Source of the DNA: Neofamilia sp964346535
GTDB taxonomy: Bacteria; Bacillota; Clostridia; Tissierellales; Peptoniphilaceae
NCBI GenBank assembly: GCA_964346535.1
Contig: CAYFUN010000006.1
Coordinates: 1-48,288 of the forward strand
DNA: 48,288 bases
Direction: 5' to 3'
In this document: piece by piece, positions 1 through 8,068 of the stretch
Layout of the letters: each line of letters starts with the position of its first letter
How positions within the stretch are numbered: the stretch's first letter is position 1
The notes under the pieces: model-generated
What the model was told of the DNA's origin: nothing
The model's input: only the letters and a program-made list of their open reading frames with translations
Databases searched by the model: none
Position numbers and translations under genes: made by a program

Positions 1-10
1 AAGGACTAAG

Positions 11-742
11 ATGACAAAAAGCAGACTTAATTTTATAGATTCTTGGAGGGGGTTGGCCATAGTTTTTATGGTCATCTATCATCTGCTCTACGATCTGAAA
101 TTTATTTTTTTAAAGGACATGGAATTTTTTACAATTGAATCTTGGTATCCCTTTCAACAATTTATTTGCTGGTCTTTTATTTTTCTGGCAGGCTTTTCTC
201 ATAATTTGTCCAAAAGGCCGATAAAAAATTCTATAAAGATTTTACTTGGAGCCTTGGCCTTAACGGTGGTGACTAAAATTGCTGACCCATCTGCTTATAT
301 TCGCTTTGGAGTTTTACATTTAATTGGAACTTCTATGCTTATTACAGCCTTGGGCCAAAGGATTTTTTCTTTTGAAAAGTCACATCCACTTGGGCTTGGA
401 CTTTTGGCTTTTATAATTTTTATTTACTTCTGGGCCTATGGAGTGGAGACTTTAAGTTTTTATGATAACCTTGCTAGCAGGGGGTTTTTATTTGCCCTTG
501 GTTTTACTGGTCCAGGTTTTGTGTCCATTGATTATTTTCCTATCCTCCCTTGGTTGTTCTTATACTTAACTGGTTTTTATTTGGGCTCTTACCACCAACA
601 TGTAAATCCATTTTTAAAAGACCATGATATAAGAGAAAACACTTTAGGAAAAATTGGTCGCCATTCCTTTTTAATTTATATGATCCACCAACCAATCACT
701 TTGGGGATTTTATATTTATTACAGGCTATTAAGTTAATATAA
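11..742 (+). CDS. DUF1624 / HGSNAT-catalytic-like membrane protein
   Basis: A 243-residue polytopic membrane protein resembling the bacterial DUF1624 (heparan-alpha-glucosaminide N-acetyltransferase catalytic-like) family. The N-terminus has the family pattern: a short basic lead, then IDSWRGLAIVFMVIYHLLYD, where Arg and the His of the first helix are the recognisable positions. About seven hydrophobic segments follow, with a late YMIHQP motif near residue 225 that also recurs in membrane acyltransferases. Members are thought to move acyl groups across the membrane, but the substrate here is unknown. Only ten bases precede the start, including a weak AAGGA ribosome site, so the true upstream context is outside the window. 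The next gene has its own promoter directly after this stop codon. The family call is fairly sure; the function is not. Confidence 0.75.
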   Translation: MTKSRLNFIDSWRGLAIVFMVIYHLLYDLKFIFLKDMEFFTIESWYPFQQFICWSFIFLAGFSHNLSKRPIKNSIKILLGALALTVVTKIADPSAYIRFGVLHLIGTSMLITALGQRIFSFEKSHPLGLGLLAFIIFIYFWAYGVETLSFYDNLASRGFLFALGFTGPGFVSIDYFPILPWLFLYLTGFYLGSYHQHVNPFLKDHDIRENTLGKIGRHSFLIYMIHQPITLGILYLLQAIKLI

Positions 743-744
743 GC

Positions 745-773
745 TTGTAAAAGAAATAGGACTGTGCTATTAT
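745..773 (+). promoter_or_regulatory. Promoter of the antiporter leader
   Basis: TTGTAA at 745-750, a 17-base spacer and TATTAT at 768-773, preceded by TGTGC, which is a TRTGn extended -10. The predicted transcript start near 780 coincides with the first base of the structured leader, which supports both calls. It lies just after the stop codon of the preceding gene. Confidence 0.7.
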
Positions 774-779
774 TTTTTT

Positions 780-866
780 AGAGGAATGAATGTCTCCTTT
801 GGCTTAAGCCTAAACTGCTAGAACGCTGATGACTTCTGTTTGTTACAGGGGGAATCAGCTTTTTTT
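780..866 (+). promoter_or_regulatory. Probable fluoride (crcB) riboswitch with overlapping terminator
   Basis: The leader contains elements matching the fluoride-aptamer core. A stem (AGAGGA 780-785 with TCCTTT 795-800) closes a loop containing ATG and GT. It is followed by TAAACTGC (811-818) and GCTGATGACTTCTG (825-838), close to the family AAACUGC and GCUGAUGRCUCCURC blocks. The loop at 784-793 can pair with ACTTC in a pseudoknot with one bulged T. An extra palindrome, GGCTTAAGCC (801-810), sits between the first stem and the AAAC block and is atypical. The 3' aptamer block is also the 5' arm of an intrinsic terminator: 825-838 pairs with 846-859 (12 of 14 positions), followed by seven T. 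Ligand binding would therefore oppose termination. A covariance-model score would settle the class. Confidence 0.65.
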
Positions 867-878
867 ATGGAGGATTTT

Positions 879-2075
879 ATGTTACTATCACTTGCTTTAA
901 TAATTATACTTGGACTACTGTTTTCATATTTTTGTAAAAAGATTAAACTGCCACAAATTGTTGGCATGCTAGTGGCTGGAATTATTTTAGGGCCCTTTTG
1001 TTTAAATCTCTTAGATGAAAAAATCTTACTTATATCTCCAGACCTTAGAAAAATTGCCTTGGTTGTAATTTTAATTAAGGCTGGCTTGTCCTTGGACTTG
1101 AAGGACTTAAAAAAAGTTGGCCTTGCAGCTGGACTCATGTCTTTTTTGCCAGCAACTTTTGAAATTATTGCCTACACAATTTTTGCGCCAAGGCTTTTAG
1201 ATATTTCGAGAGTTGACGCAGCGTTAATGGGAGCAGTTTTAGCAGCTGTTTCTCCTGCTGTTGTTGTTCCAAGAATGGTCAAGCTAATGGATGAGGGCTA
1301 CGGAACCTCTCAAGGGCTTCCTCAAATGATTTTAGCTGGAGCATCAATTGACGACATTTTTGTCATAGTTTTGTTTTCAAGTTTTTTATCTATGGCCCAG
1401 GGTCAGGCTGTGTCCTATAAATCATTTTTTTCTATACCAATTTCAATTGGGACAGGAATAATTTTTGGAATTTTACTTGGACTTGCCTTAGCAAAAATTT
1501 TTGCCTATGCCTACGATAAAAAAAGACATATTAGAAATACAAATAAGCTTCTTATAATTCTCGGTCTTTCCTTTATGCTTATGGCCTTAGAAGAACTCTT
1601 AAAAGACTACTTGGCCTTTTCAGGTCTCCTTGCTATTGTAGCCTTGGCTGCAACTCTTAGGGTGCAAACTGTTGAAGAAGTTTATCAAAGACTGGCAGAA
1701 AAGTTTGGCAAGGTCTGGCTAGGGGCAGAGATTCTTCTCTTTGTTTTAATTGGAGCTGCAGTTGACATTCGCTACACCTTAGAAGCAGGACCTATGGCTG
1801 TGCTATTAATTTTATCTTGTTTACTTATTAGGTCACTTGGAGTTTTATTTGCAATTTCTCCTGCTGACTTAAATAGGAAGGAAAAATTATTTTGTGTCTT
1901 TTCATATTTGCCTAAGGCAACAGTCCAAGCAGCTATTGGAGCAGTGCCACTTGCAATGGGCCTTGAAGTTGGAAATTTAATTTTGTCAGTGGCAGTTTTG
2001 GCAATTTTAATTACAGCCCCTCTTGGAGCATTTTTAATTGACAAGACCTATAAAGTGTTTTTGCAAAAAGGATAA
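879..2075 (+). CDS. Cation:proton antiporter, CPA2 family
   Basis: A 398-residue, almost wholly hydrophobic protein of the Na+/H+ exchanger (CPA2, KefB/NapA-like) fold, with about 12 membrane helices. Visible marks are the early segment LPQIVGMLVAGIILGP, the helix-unwinding region AAVSPAVVVPRM near residues 123-134, and a conserved Asp pair in GASIDDIFVIVLF. It exchanges protons for a monovalent cation across the cytoplasmic membrane; the ion cannot be read from sequence. I choose ATG 879 because GGAGG at 869-873 sits five bases upstream; ATG 867 directly follows the terminator T-run and has no ribosome site. There is no C-terminal TrkA-N/RCK domain, unlike KefB. The upstream leader looks like a fluoride riboswitch, so fluoride stress may control it. 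Confidence 0.88.
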   Translation: MLLSLALIIILGLLFSYFCKKIKLPQIVGMLVAGIILGPFCLNLLDEKILLISPDLRKIALVVILIKAGLSLDLKDLKKVGLAAGLMSFLPATFEIIAYTIFAPRLLDISRVDAALMGAVLAAVSPAVVVPRMVKLMDEGYGTSQGLPQMILAGASIDDIFVIVLFSSFLSMAQGQAVSYKSFFSIPISIGTGIIFGILLGLALAKIFAYAYDKKRHIRNTNKLLIILGLSFMLMALEELLKDYLAFSGLLAIVALAATLRVQTVEEVYQRLAEKFGKVWLGAEILLFVLIGAAVDIRYTLEAGPMAVLLILSCLLIRSLGVLFAISPADLNRKEKLFCVFSYLPKATVQAAIGAVPLAMGLEVGNLILSVAVLAILITAPLGAFLIDKTYKVFLQKG

Positions 2076-2108
2076 AGGATTTAGATTTTAAGTCTAAGTC
2101 CTTTTTTT
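2076..2108 (+). terminator. Intrinsic terminator after antiporter
   Basis: AGGATTTAGA (2076-2085) pairs with TCTAAGTCCT (2093-2102) with one G-T wobble and a seven-base loop, followed by a T-run. It ends the single-gene antiporter transcript before the suf promoter. Confidence 0.85.
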
Positions 2109-2144
2109 AGCTTTTTAAATATTATTTCAATTAATATCTTTATA

Positions 2145-2222
2145 TCCTAGTAAAACGATATGAATTGTATTATAATAGCAAAAGAGGATAAAATTCATAT
2201 ACTTTGTCCTAGTATATGGAAT
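2145..2222 (+). promoter_or_regulatory. suf operon promoter region with inverted repeat
   Basis: A perfect -10 TATAAT lies at 2171-2176; the -35 is poor (TAGTAA at 2148-2153), which suggests help from, or control by, a regulator. Just downstream, in the first 40 bases of the transcript, is an inverted repeat: ATTCATATACT (2193-2203) and AGTATATGGAAT (2211-2222), seven perfect inner pairs around a seven-base spacer. TCCTAGTA occurs twice, at 2145-2152 and 2208-2215. Either an operator (for example for an Rrf2-type regulator) or an mRNA hairpin would fit; I cannot tell which. Confidence 0.5.
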
Positions 2223-2257
2223 AAAAATAGATTTCTAACAATTTAGGGAGGAAACAA

Positions 2258-2998
2258 ATGACAAAATCACTACTAAAGATAGAAGATCTTATTGTGTCTG
2301 TTGAAGACAAAGAAATTCTACACAAACTTGATTTAGAGGTTAAAGAAGGCGAGACTCATGTAATTATGGGACCTAATGGAGCAGGTAAGTCTACCTTAGG
2401 TAATGCCATTATGGGCAACCCTCAATACTCTATAGATGCAGGAAAGATAATTTTTGATGGAGAAGACATTACTGACTTATCTCCAGACAAGAGAGCCAAC
2501 AAAGGCCTATTTATTTCTTTCCAAAACCCAATTGAAGTTCCTGGAATAACTTTAGGCAACTTTACAAAGACAGCACTAGAAGCTCACACAGGTGAAAGAC
2601 TAAGACTTTGGGACTTTAAAAAGGAAGCGAAAAAAGTTTTAGAGATGCTTGACATGGATCCATCTTATGCAGACAGAGATCTAAATGTTGGTTTCTCTGG
2701 TGGAGAAAAGAAAAAAGCAGAAATTTTCCAACTCCTAATGCTAAAACCAAAACTTGCTATCCTTGACGAAACTGACTCAGGTCTAGACGTTGATGCTGTA
2801 AGAATTGTTTCTGAAGGCGTAAAGATTTATAAGGAACAAATGGGTGGAACTCTAATAATTATTACCCACTCAACTAGGATCCTAGATGCCCTTGACGTTG
2901 ACCACACCAACGTTTTAGTTAGAGGAGGCATTGTTGCATCTGGAGATAGAAGCTTAATTGATGAAATTAACGAACACGGTTTTGAAAAATATATTTAA
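2258..2998 (+). CDS. sufC: Fe-S cluster assembly ATPase SufC
   Basis: The cytosolic ABC-type ATPase of the SufBCD scaffold, which powers Fe-S cluster assembly. At 246 residues it has the normal length. Walker A is GPNGAGKST near residues 38-46, the signature is GFSGGEKKKAE near 147, and Walker B with catalytic Glu reads LAILDETDSGLD near 164-175. The H-loop His is in IITHSTR. The SufC-type Q-loop region FISFQNPIEVPG is also present, which separates it from transport ATPases. A strong AGGGAGGA site is at 2245-2252. It is the first gene of sufCBDSU; sufB begins 18 bases after its stop. Confidence 0.97.
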   Translation: MTKSLLKIEDLIVSVEDKEILHKLDLEVKEGETHVIMGPNGAGKSTLGNAIMGNPQYSIDAGKIIFDGEDITDLSPDKRANKGLFISFQNPIEVPGITLGNFTKTALEAHTGERLRLWDFKKEAKKVLEMLDMDPSYADRDLNVGFSGGEKKKAEIFQLLMLKPKLAILDETDSGLDVDAVRIVSEGVKIYKEQMGGTLIIITHSTRILDALDVDHTNVLVRGGIVASGDRSLIDEINEHGFEKYI

Positions 2999-3016
2999 TT
3001 TTTAGGAGGTGAAACC

Positions 3017-4426
3017 GTGACTAGAGAAAAAGCCCATGTTGAAGATATTAATCGCTCCATGTATGACTTCCGCTTTGATGACAAAGACTCTTTCAAAGTT
3101 GAAGGTGGGTTGACTGAAGAAATTGTTAGAGAAATTTCTAAGGAAAAAAACGACCCTGAATGGATGACAAATTTAAGATTAAGATCTTTAAGAATTTATA
3201 ATGAAACCCCACTTCCAAACTGGGGACCAGATATTACAGGCCTAAATATGAGCGAAATTGTAACTTATGTAAGGCCAAATACAAATATGAAAGCCAACTG
3301 GGACGATGTTCCAGAAAATATAAAAGACACTTTTGAAAAACTTGGCATCCCTCAAGCTGAAATAAAATCTCTAGCTGGAGTAGGAGCCCAATACGACTCA
3401 GAACTTGTCTACCACAACTTGAGAGAAGAAGTTGCAGCCCAAGGAGTTATTTACACTGACCTTGAGTCTGCCATGCATGGTGAATATGGACCAATGATTG
3501 AAGAATACTTTATGAAGTTAGTTCCACCAACAGACCACAAGTTTGCTGCCCTTCACGGAGCGGTTTGGTCTGGAGGTTCTTTTGTTTATGTTCCAAAGGG
3601 AGTTCATGTTGAAATTCCCCTACAATCTTACTTTAGATTAAATGCACCAGGAGCTGGACAATTTGAACACACTTTAATTATTGTAGACGAAGGTGCTTCA
3701 CTGCACTTTATTGAAGGTTGTTCTGCACCAAAATACAATGTAGCCAACCTTCACGCAGGTTGTGTTGAACTTTATGTAAAGAAAGATGCAAAATTAAGAT
3801 ATTCTACCATTGAAAACTGGTCAAAGAATATGTACAACTTAAATACAAAAAGGGCCATTGTTGAAGAAGGCGGACAAATGGAATGGGTTTCAGGATCATT
3901 TGGATCTCACATTTCCTGCCTTTACCCAATGACTATACTAAATGGTGAGAGGTCCAGCGTTGAATTTACTGGCGTAACTTTTGCAGGCGCAGACCAAAAC
4001 CTAGACACAGGTGCAAAAGTTGTTCACAATGCACCAAAGACAACTTCATTTATAAACACTAGGTCTATTTCAAAAGGCGGAGGTATTTCTACTTTTAGGT
4101 CATCCCTAGTAGTTAGTCCAAAGGCAAAGGAAACCAAGGCTGCAGTTAACTGCCAGTCTCTAATGCTAGACCCAATTTCTAGGTCAGATACAATTCCAGC
4201 TATGGACATTAGAACTTCTGATGCAGATATTGGCCACGAAGCAAGTATCGGATCAATTTCTGATGACGCAGTGTTTTATTTAATGTCTAGGGGCCTAAGC
4301 GAAGAAGAAGCCAAGGCTCTAATTGTTTCAGGTTTTGCTGACAATGTTTCTAAGGAACTTCCATTAGAATATGCAGTTGAAATGAACAATTTAATTAGAC
4401 TTGAAATGATAGGATCTATAGGCTAA
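3017..4426 (+). CDS. sufB: Fe-S cluster assembly scaffold SufB
   Basis: A 469-residue SufB, the scaffold subunit that with SufD and SufC builds nascent Fe-S clusters. The start is GTG at 3017 with AGGAGGTG 7-14 bases upstream. Family marks include SGGSFVYVPKGVHVEIPLQ in the middle and the beta-helix core ending in SIGSISDDAVFYLMSRGLSE, a conserved C-terminal segment shared with SufD. The core Cys in HFIEGCSAP and the Cys in AAVNCQSLM are plausible cluster or sulfur-relay residues by analogy with characterised SufB proteins. Length and order in the operon are standard. No oddities were seen. Confidence 0.97.
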   Translation: MTREKAHVEDINRSMYDFRFDDKDSFKVEGGLTEEIVREISKEKNDPEWMTNLRLRSLRIYNETPLPNWGPDITGLNMSEIVTYVRPNTNMKANWDDVPENIKDTFEKLGIPQAEIKSLAGVGAQYDSELVYHNLREEVAAQGVIYTDLESAMHGEYGPMIEEYFMKLVPPTDHKFAALHGAVWSGGSFVYVPKGVHVEIPLQSYFRLNAPGAGQFEHTLIIVDEGASLHFIEGCSAPKYNVANLHAGCVELYVKKDAKLRYSTIENWSKNMYNLNTKRAIVEEGGQMEWVSGSFGSHISCLYPMTILNGERSSVEFTGVTFAGADQNLDTGAKVVHNAPKTTSFINTRSISKGGGISTFRSSLVVSPKAKETKAAVNCQSLMLDPISRSDTIPAMDIRTSDADIGHEASIGSISDDAVFYLMSRGLSEEEAKALIVSGFADNVSKELPLEYAVEMNNLIRLEMIGSIG

Positions 4427-4436
4427 GGGGGAGAAA

Positions 4437-5492
4437 ATGGAAAACAAAGAAAAATTAATATTAAACCACATTCCAGTACTAACTTGGAACAGGTTAAAGA
4501 TGAATTATGAAGAAATTCCTAACCCTGGCAAAGTGACAGACCTTGACTTTGATAAAAAATTTCCAGCTGAAGTTTTTTATGAAAAAGACTCAGCTAGAAA
4601 GATAGATGTTAAAACAGGAGTAGGAACAGATATAAATAGTCTACTAGACGCAAGTGGGATTTCCAGCCACTACTTTAAAGTTTCTAAGGGAGAAAAATTA
4701 GCTGAGCCAATTAGACTTGACTTTGATATTAAGGCAGGCAAGTGGGCTTCAGTTGTTGAACTTGAGGTTGAAGACGGAGGTCAGGCCACTTTAGTAATGG
4801 ACTACAGGTCAAGTGGAGCTGGATTTTCTGCCATTCAAACTAGACTAAAGGCCGACAAGGAAGCCAAGATAACTCTAGTTCAAATTCAAAGAATAGATGA
4901 GGACCTAGACTTTGTTAACGACCTAGGCGGATATTTAGACGAAAAATCAAACATTGAAGTTATAAAAATAATTTTAACAGGAGACAACAGCTTTGACGGT
5001 GGAAGATTTGTCCTTGAAGACAGGGCAGACCTTGCAACAAACATTGGATATATTGTTGAAAAAGACCACAGACTAGATATGAATTATTTAGTTGAGCACA
5101 AGGGAGTCTTTTCTCTATCTGAAATTGATGTAGAAGGAGTTCTTAGGGACACTGCCTACAAAATGTTTAGGGGAACAATTGACATCCAACATGGAGCCGA
5201 CCAAGCCAAGGGCAACGAACACGAAAATGTTCTAATGCTAGACGAGGGAGTAATAAATAAGTCTATTCCAATTATTCTCTGCGGAGAAGAAAATGTTGAA
5301 GGTAACCACGGGGCTACTATGGGTAGACTTGATGAAGACTTAATGTTCTACCTCTTATCTAGGGGAATTTCTGAAGAAGAAATTTATGAACTAATGGCCA
5401 AGGCCAGAATCCTAGCAATTGCCAACAAAATCGAAGACCAAGTAGCCAAAGAAATGGTTCTAAATGAAATTGGAGGCTTTGACAATGACTAA
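4437..5492 (+). CDS. sufD: Fe-S cluster assembly protein SufD
   Basis: SufD-like partner of SufB, 351 residues, at the short end for the family (typically about 400). The N-terminal part is the divergent helical region; the C-terminal half has the SufB/SufD beta-helix, with KGNEHENVLMLDEGV and the closing segment GRLDEDLMFYLLSRGISEEE. The conserved His of SufD is plausibly in GNHGATMG. It starts ten bases after sufB and its last eight bases overlap the preferred sufS start, pointing to translational coupling. Within the SufBCD complex it lines the assembly interface with SufB and binds SufC. Identity rests on the C-terminal domain and position. Confidence 0.93.
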   Translation: MENKEKLILNHIPVLTWNRLKMNYEEIPNPGKVTDLDFDKKFPAEVFYEKDSARKIDVKTGVGTDINSLLDASGISSHYFKVSKGEKLAEPIRLDFDIKAGKWASVVELEVEDGGQATLVMDYRSSGAGFSAIQTRLKADKEAKITLVQIQRIDEDLDFVNDLGGYLDEKSNIEVIKIILTGDNSFDGGRFVLEDRADLATNIGYIVEKDHRLDMNYLVEHKGVFSLSEIDVEGVLRDTAYKMFRGTIDIQHGADQAKGNEHENVLMLDEGVINKSIPIILCGEENVEGNHGATMGRLDEDLMFYLLSRGISEEEIYELMAKARILAIANKIEDQVAKEMVLNEIGGFDND

Positions 5493-6708
5493 GGACCTTT
5501 TAAAATATAGAGATGAGTTTCCACTTTTACAAAGAGAAAAAATTGCCTATTTAGACAATGGTGCAACATCTCAAAAACCTCAATGCGTTTTAGATGCAGT
5601 TGAAAAATATTACCAAGAAGACAACGCCAATCCTATGAGAGGTCTTTATGACCTTTCAGTTAGGGCGACCGAAACCTATGAAGAAGCAAGAAGAAAAGTC
5701 GCCAAGTTTATAAATGCCAGCCGTCCAGAAGAAATTGTCTTTACTAGAAATGCTTCAGAATCTTTAAACCTAGTTGCCTATACCTATGGCCTAGACAATT
5801 TAAAAGAAGGAGACGAAATTCTAGTTGGCATAACAGAACACCACTCAAACTTTCTTCCTTGGAGAATGGTTGCAGAAAAAACTGGAGCCAAGGTTATTTA
5901 TATAAAATGTGAGGAAGATGGATCAATATCTGAAGACTACTTTAAATCACTTTTAACTGAAAGGACTAAGTTAGTTGCCCTTACCCACATTTCAAATGTT
6001 CTAGGAAGAGAATATCCAGTTAAAAAATTTATTGAACTTAGCCACCAAGTTGGAGCAGTTTTTGTCTTAGATATTTGCCAATCTATGCCTCACATAAAAG
6101 TTGATATCCAAGATCTTAATCCTGACTTTGCTGCCTTTTCTGGCCACAAGATGTATGCGCCAATGGGAATCGGCGGCCTTTATGGCAGGTATGAACTTCT
6201 AGATAAGATGTCACCATTTATGCGCGGAGGCGAAATGATTGAGACAGTAAATCTTGAAGGTCAAACCTATGCCCAGGTGCCTCACAAGTTTGAAGCAGGA
6301 ACAGTAAACGTAGGTGGAGCCAGAGGCCTAAGTGCTGCTATAGATTTTATTGAAAGAGTTGGCATGGAAAATATTGCAAAGAGGGAAGAAGAGCTAACAA
6401 AACTTGCCCTAGATGGACTTATGGCAGACCCTCATGTAAAAATTCTTGGGGCCAAGGATGCAAAAAACCACCACGGCATAATTTCCTTTGCAGTTGAAGG
6501 AGTTCACCCTCACGACATTGGAGAAATTTTAAGCCACGATGGAATTGCAATTAGGGCAGGCCACCACTGTGCCCAACCGCTACTTGCCCACCTGGGAGTA
6601 AAATCATCAGCCAGGGCATCAATTGCCTTTTATAATACAGAAGAAGAAGTTGAAAGATTTGTAAAATCAGTAAGATCATTAAGGGAGAAGATGGGCTATG
6701 AAAAGTAA
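5485..6708 (+). CDS. sufS: Cysteine desulfurase SufS
   Basis: A pyridoxal-phosphate enzyme that takes sulfur from cysteine and passes it to SufU for Fe-S assembly. The preferred ATG 5485 is eight bases after GGAGG (5472-5476) and gives 407 residues, normal for group II desulfurases; the in-frame ATG 5464 lacks a ribosome site. The cofactor lysine is Lys222 in FSGHKMYAP, and the catalytic persulfide Cys362 lies in RAGHHCAQP, the short-loop form typical of SufS rather than IscS/NifS. The N-terminal YLDNGATSQKP motif is also diagnostic. It overlaps the end of sufD by eight bases and the start of sufU by eleven. Confidence 0.96.
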   Translation: MTKDLLKYRDEFPLLQREKIAYLDNGATSQKPQCVLDAVEKYYQEDNANPMRGLYDLSVRATETYEEARRKVAKFINASRPEEIVFTRNASESLNLVAYTYGLDNLKEGDEILVGITEHHSNFLPWRMVAEKTGAKVIYIKCEEDGSISEDYFKSLLTERTKLVALTHISNVLGREYPVKKFIELSHQVGAVFVLDICQSMPHIKVDIQDLNPDFAAFSGHKMYAPMGIGGLYGRYELLDKMSPFMRGGEMIETVNLEGQTYAQVPHKFEAGTVNVGGARGLSAAIDFIERVGMENIAKREEELTKLALDGLMADPHVKILGAKDAKNHHGIISFAVEGVHPHDIGEILSHDGIAIRAGHHCAQPLLAHLGVKSSARASIAFYNTEEEVERFVKSVRSLREKMGYEK

Positions 6709-7138
6709 TACTTTTTATAACGAAATTCTAACAGAACACAACATCAGACCCTTACACAAAAGAGAAATCGAGGGAGCCAACCTTAGACTAGAAGGAGTTA
6801 ATCCATCATGTGGAGATGAAATTACAGTTTCCCTTAGAGTTAACGCCGATAACATAGTTGAAGACGGCGCCTTTGAAGGTTCAGGTTGTGCCATATCCCA
6901 GGCATCTGCAGATATGATGTTAGATTTAATTATTGGCAAGACCAAAGACGAAGCCCTTGAACTGGCAGATATATTTTTAAGGATGATTCAAAAACAAGCA
7001 AGTCCTGAAGAAATAGAAATGCTAGAAGAAGCTTCGATTTTAGAAGACGTTTCAAATATGCCAGCCAGAGTAAAGTGTGCTGTTCTAGGCTGGAGAACAG
7101 TAGATGAAATGTTAAAAAACCACCAAGACCACAAATAA
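6698..7138 (+). CDS. sufU: Fe-S assembly sulfurtransferase SufU
   Basis: A 146-residue SufU, the zinc-dependent sulfur acceptor that pairs with SufS in Gram-positive bacteria. The three family cysteines are Cys38 (NPSCGDE), Cys64 (GSGCAIS) and Cys127 (VKCAVLGW); Asp40 after the first Cys is the expected fourth zinc ligand. The longer spacing between the second and third cysteines separates SufU from IscU. Its start overlaps sufS, and a strong terminator follows, so this is the last gene of the operon. Confidence 0.95.
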   Translation: MKSNTFYNEILTEHNIRPLHKREIEGANLRLEGVNPSCGDEITVSLRVNADNIVEDGAFEGSGCAISQASADMMLDLIIGKTKDEALELADIFLRMIQKQASPEEIEMLEEASILEDVSNMPARVKCAVLGWRTVDEMLKNHQDHK

Positions 7139-7145
7139 AATTTTT

Positions 7146-7178
7146 AAAAGTCTTAGCTTTTTGAGCTAGGACTTTTTT
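7146..7178 (+). terminator. Intrinsic terminator of suf operon
   Basis: AAGTCTTAGCT (7148-7158) pairs with AGCTAGGACTT (7164-7174), with one wobble and a five-base loop, followed by TTTT. It is eight bases after the sufU stop. Confidence 0.9.
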
Positions 7179-7280
7179 AATGCAAACTTTTCTGTGGCTT
7201 AATCTAGGCTTAATAAATCTTTCTTACAATGAATATGCAAAAGCAGAGAGATAAATTTTTTCATACTATCCATTTTGAAG

Positions 7281-7306
7281 AAAAGAGGGCCAGTGGGCTC
7301 TCTTTT
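7281..7306 (+). terminator. Orphan terminator-like hairpin
   Basis: AAAAGAGGGCC (7281-7291) pairs with GGCTCTCTTTT (7296-7306) around a four-base loop. It lies about 100 bases beyond the suf terminator and before the next promoter, so it terminates no recognised gene. It could catch suf read-through or end a small RNA from 7180-7280; a TACAAT sits at 7225-7230. Confidence 0.55.
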
Positions 7307-7308
7307 GC

Positions 7309-7337
7309 TTTATAATAAAATATTTCCTTGTTATAAT
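7309..7337 (+). promoter_or_regulatory. Promoter of CpXC gene
   Basis: TATAAT at 7332-7337 is preceded by TGT, making an extended -10. TTTATA at 7309-7314 gives a weak -35 with a 17-base spacer. The transcript would start near 7344, leaving about 14 leader bases that hold AGGAGG (7347-7352). Confidence 0.65.
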
Positions 7338-7357
7338 AGAAGGACTAGGAGGTAAGT

Positions 7358-8026
7358 ATGGAATTAAAAAAGAACATAAAAATAGAATGCCCGTCATGTA
7401 AAGGCGAAAGTGACTTTGAAGTTTATGAAAATATAAATACGAAAATCTATCCTGACCTAAAGGAGAAAATTAAAAGTGGAGACCTCTTTCTCTTTACTTG
7501 TCCTCAGTGTCAAACAGAGACAATAGTAGACTATGGCCTAATCTACCAAGACCCAGAAGAAAAAATTCTCATCCAATACTGCAAAAATGATGAAGAGAAA
7601 AATGCTGCCTTAGGACTTTTTTCTAAAGAAAATATGGACCAGGTAGACAAGGCTGGAGAAATAATTGAAATTCTAGATTCTTATGACAAGAGACTAGTTG
7701 AAAGCCTAGAAGCCCTTGTAGAAAAAATTAAAATCTTTGACAGAGGTTTAGACGATAGACTTGTTGAACTAATAAAAATATTTGCCTTAGACTTTTTTTC
7801 CAAGGACCAGCCTGACCAAGTTTTAAAAAATATTTTTTATACAGATGAAGATGGCAAGGACTTAATTATTTTTGAAACGGCAGATGATTTTTTCGCCCTA
7901 GACATGGACGAAAACTTGTATAACTTTTTAAAGGCAAAACTTAGAGAATTAGATTTAGATGAGGCCTATGTAGTTGACAACCAATGGGCCAAAGAAGTTT
8001 TTGATAAGCTAGTTAAATTAGGATAA
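7358..8026 (+). CDS. CpXC-domain protein
   Basis: A 222-residue cytosolic protein with the CpXC domain at its N-terminus: CPSC near residues 12-15 and CPQC near residues 49-52, presumably a four-Cys zinc site. A conserved block with YGLIYQDPEEKILIQYC follows. The C-terminal two thirds is acidic, helical and without recognisable motif. The family has no assigned function that I know of. It stands as a single gene with its own promoter and ends at a terminator shared with the convergent superoxide reductase. Confidence 0.8.
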   Translation: MELKKNIKIECPSCKGESDFEVYENINTKIYPDLKEKIKSGDLFLFTCPQCQTETIVDYGLIYQDPEEKILIQYCKNDEEKNAALGLFSKENMDQVDKAGEIIEILDSYDKRLVESLEALVEKIKIFDRGLDDRLVELIKIFALDFFSKDQPDQVLKNIFYTDEDGKDLIIFETADDFFALDMDENLYNFLKAKLRELDLDEAYVVDNQWAKEVFDKLVKLG

Positions 8027-8029
8027 GAA

Positions 8030-8061
8030 AAAAGCTGGGAGAATTTAATCTTCCAGCTTTT
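8030..8061. terminator. Bidirectional terminator
   Basis: AAGCTGGGAG (8032-8041) pairs with CTTCCAGCTT (8050-8059), flanked by A-runs and T-runs that extend the stem on both sides. It lies between convergent genes and can stop transcription from either strand. Confidence 0.85.
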
Positions 8062-8068
8062 AAATATT

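Noticed and set aside
801..810. Perfect palindrome GGCTTAAGCC as a protein operator
   Set aside because: It is downstream of the predicted transcript start within a structured leader and is better explained as a small hairpin of the riboswitch-like RNA.
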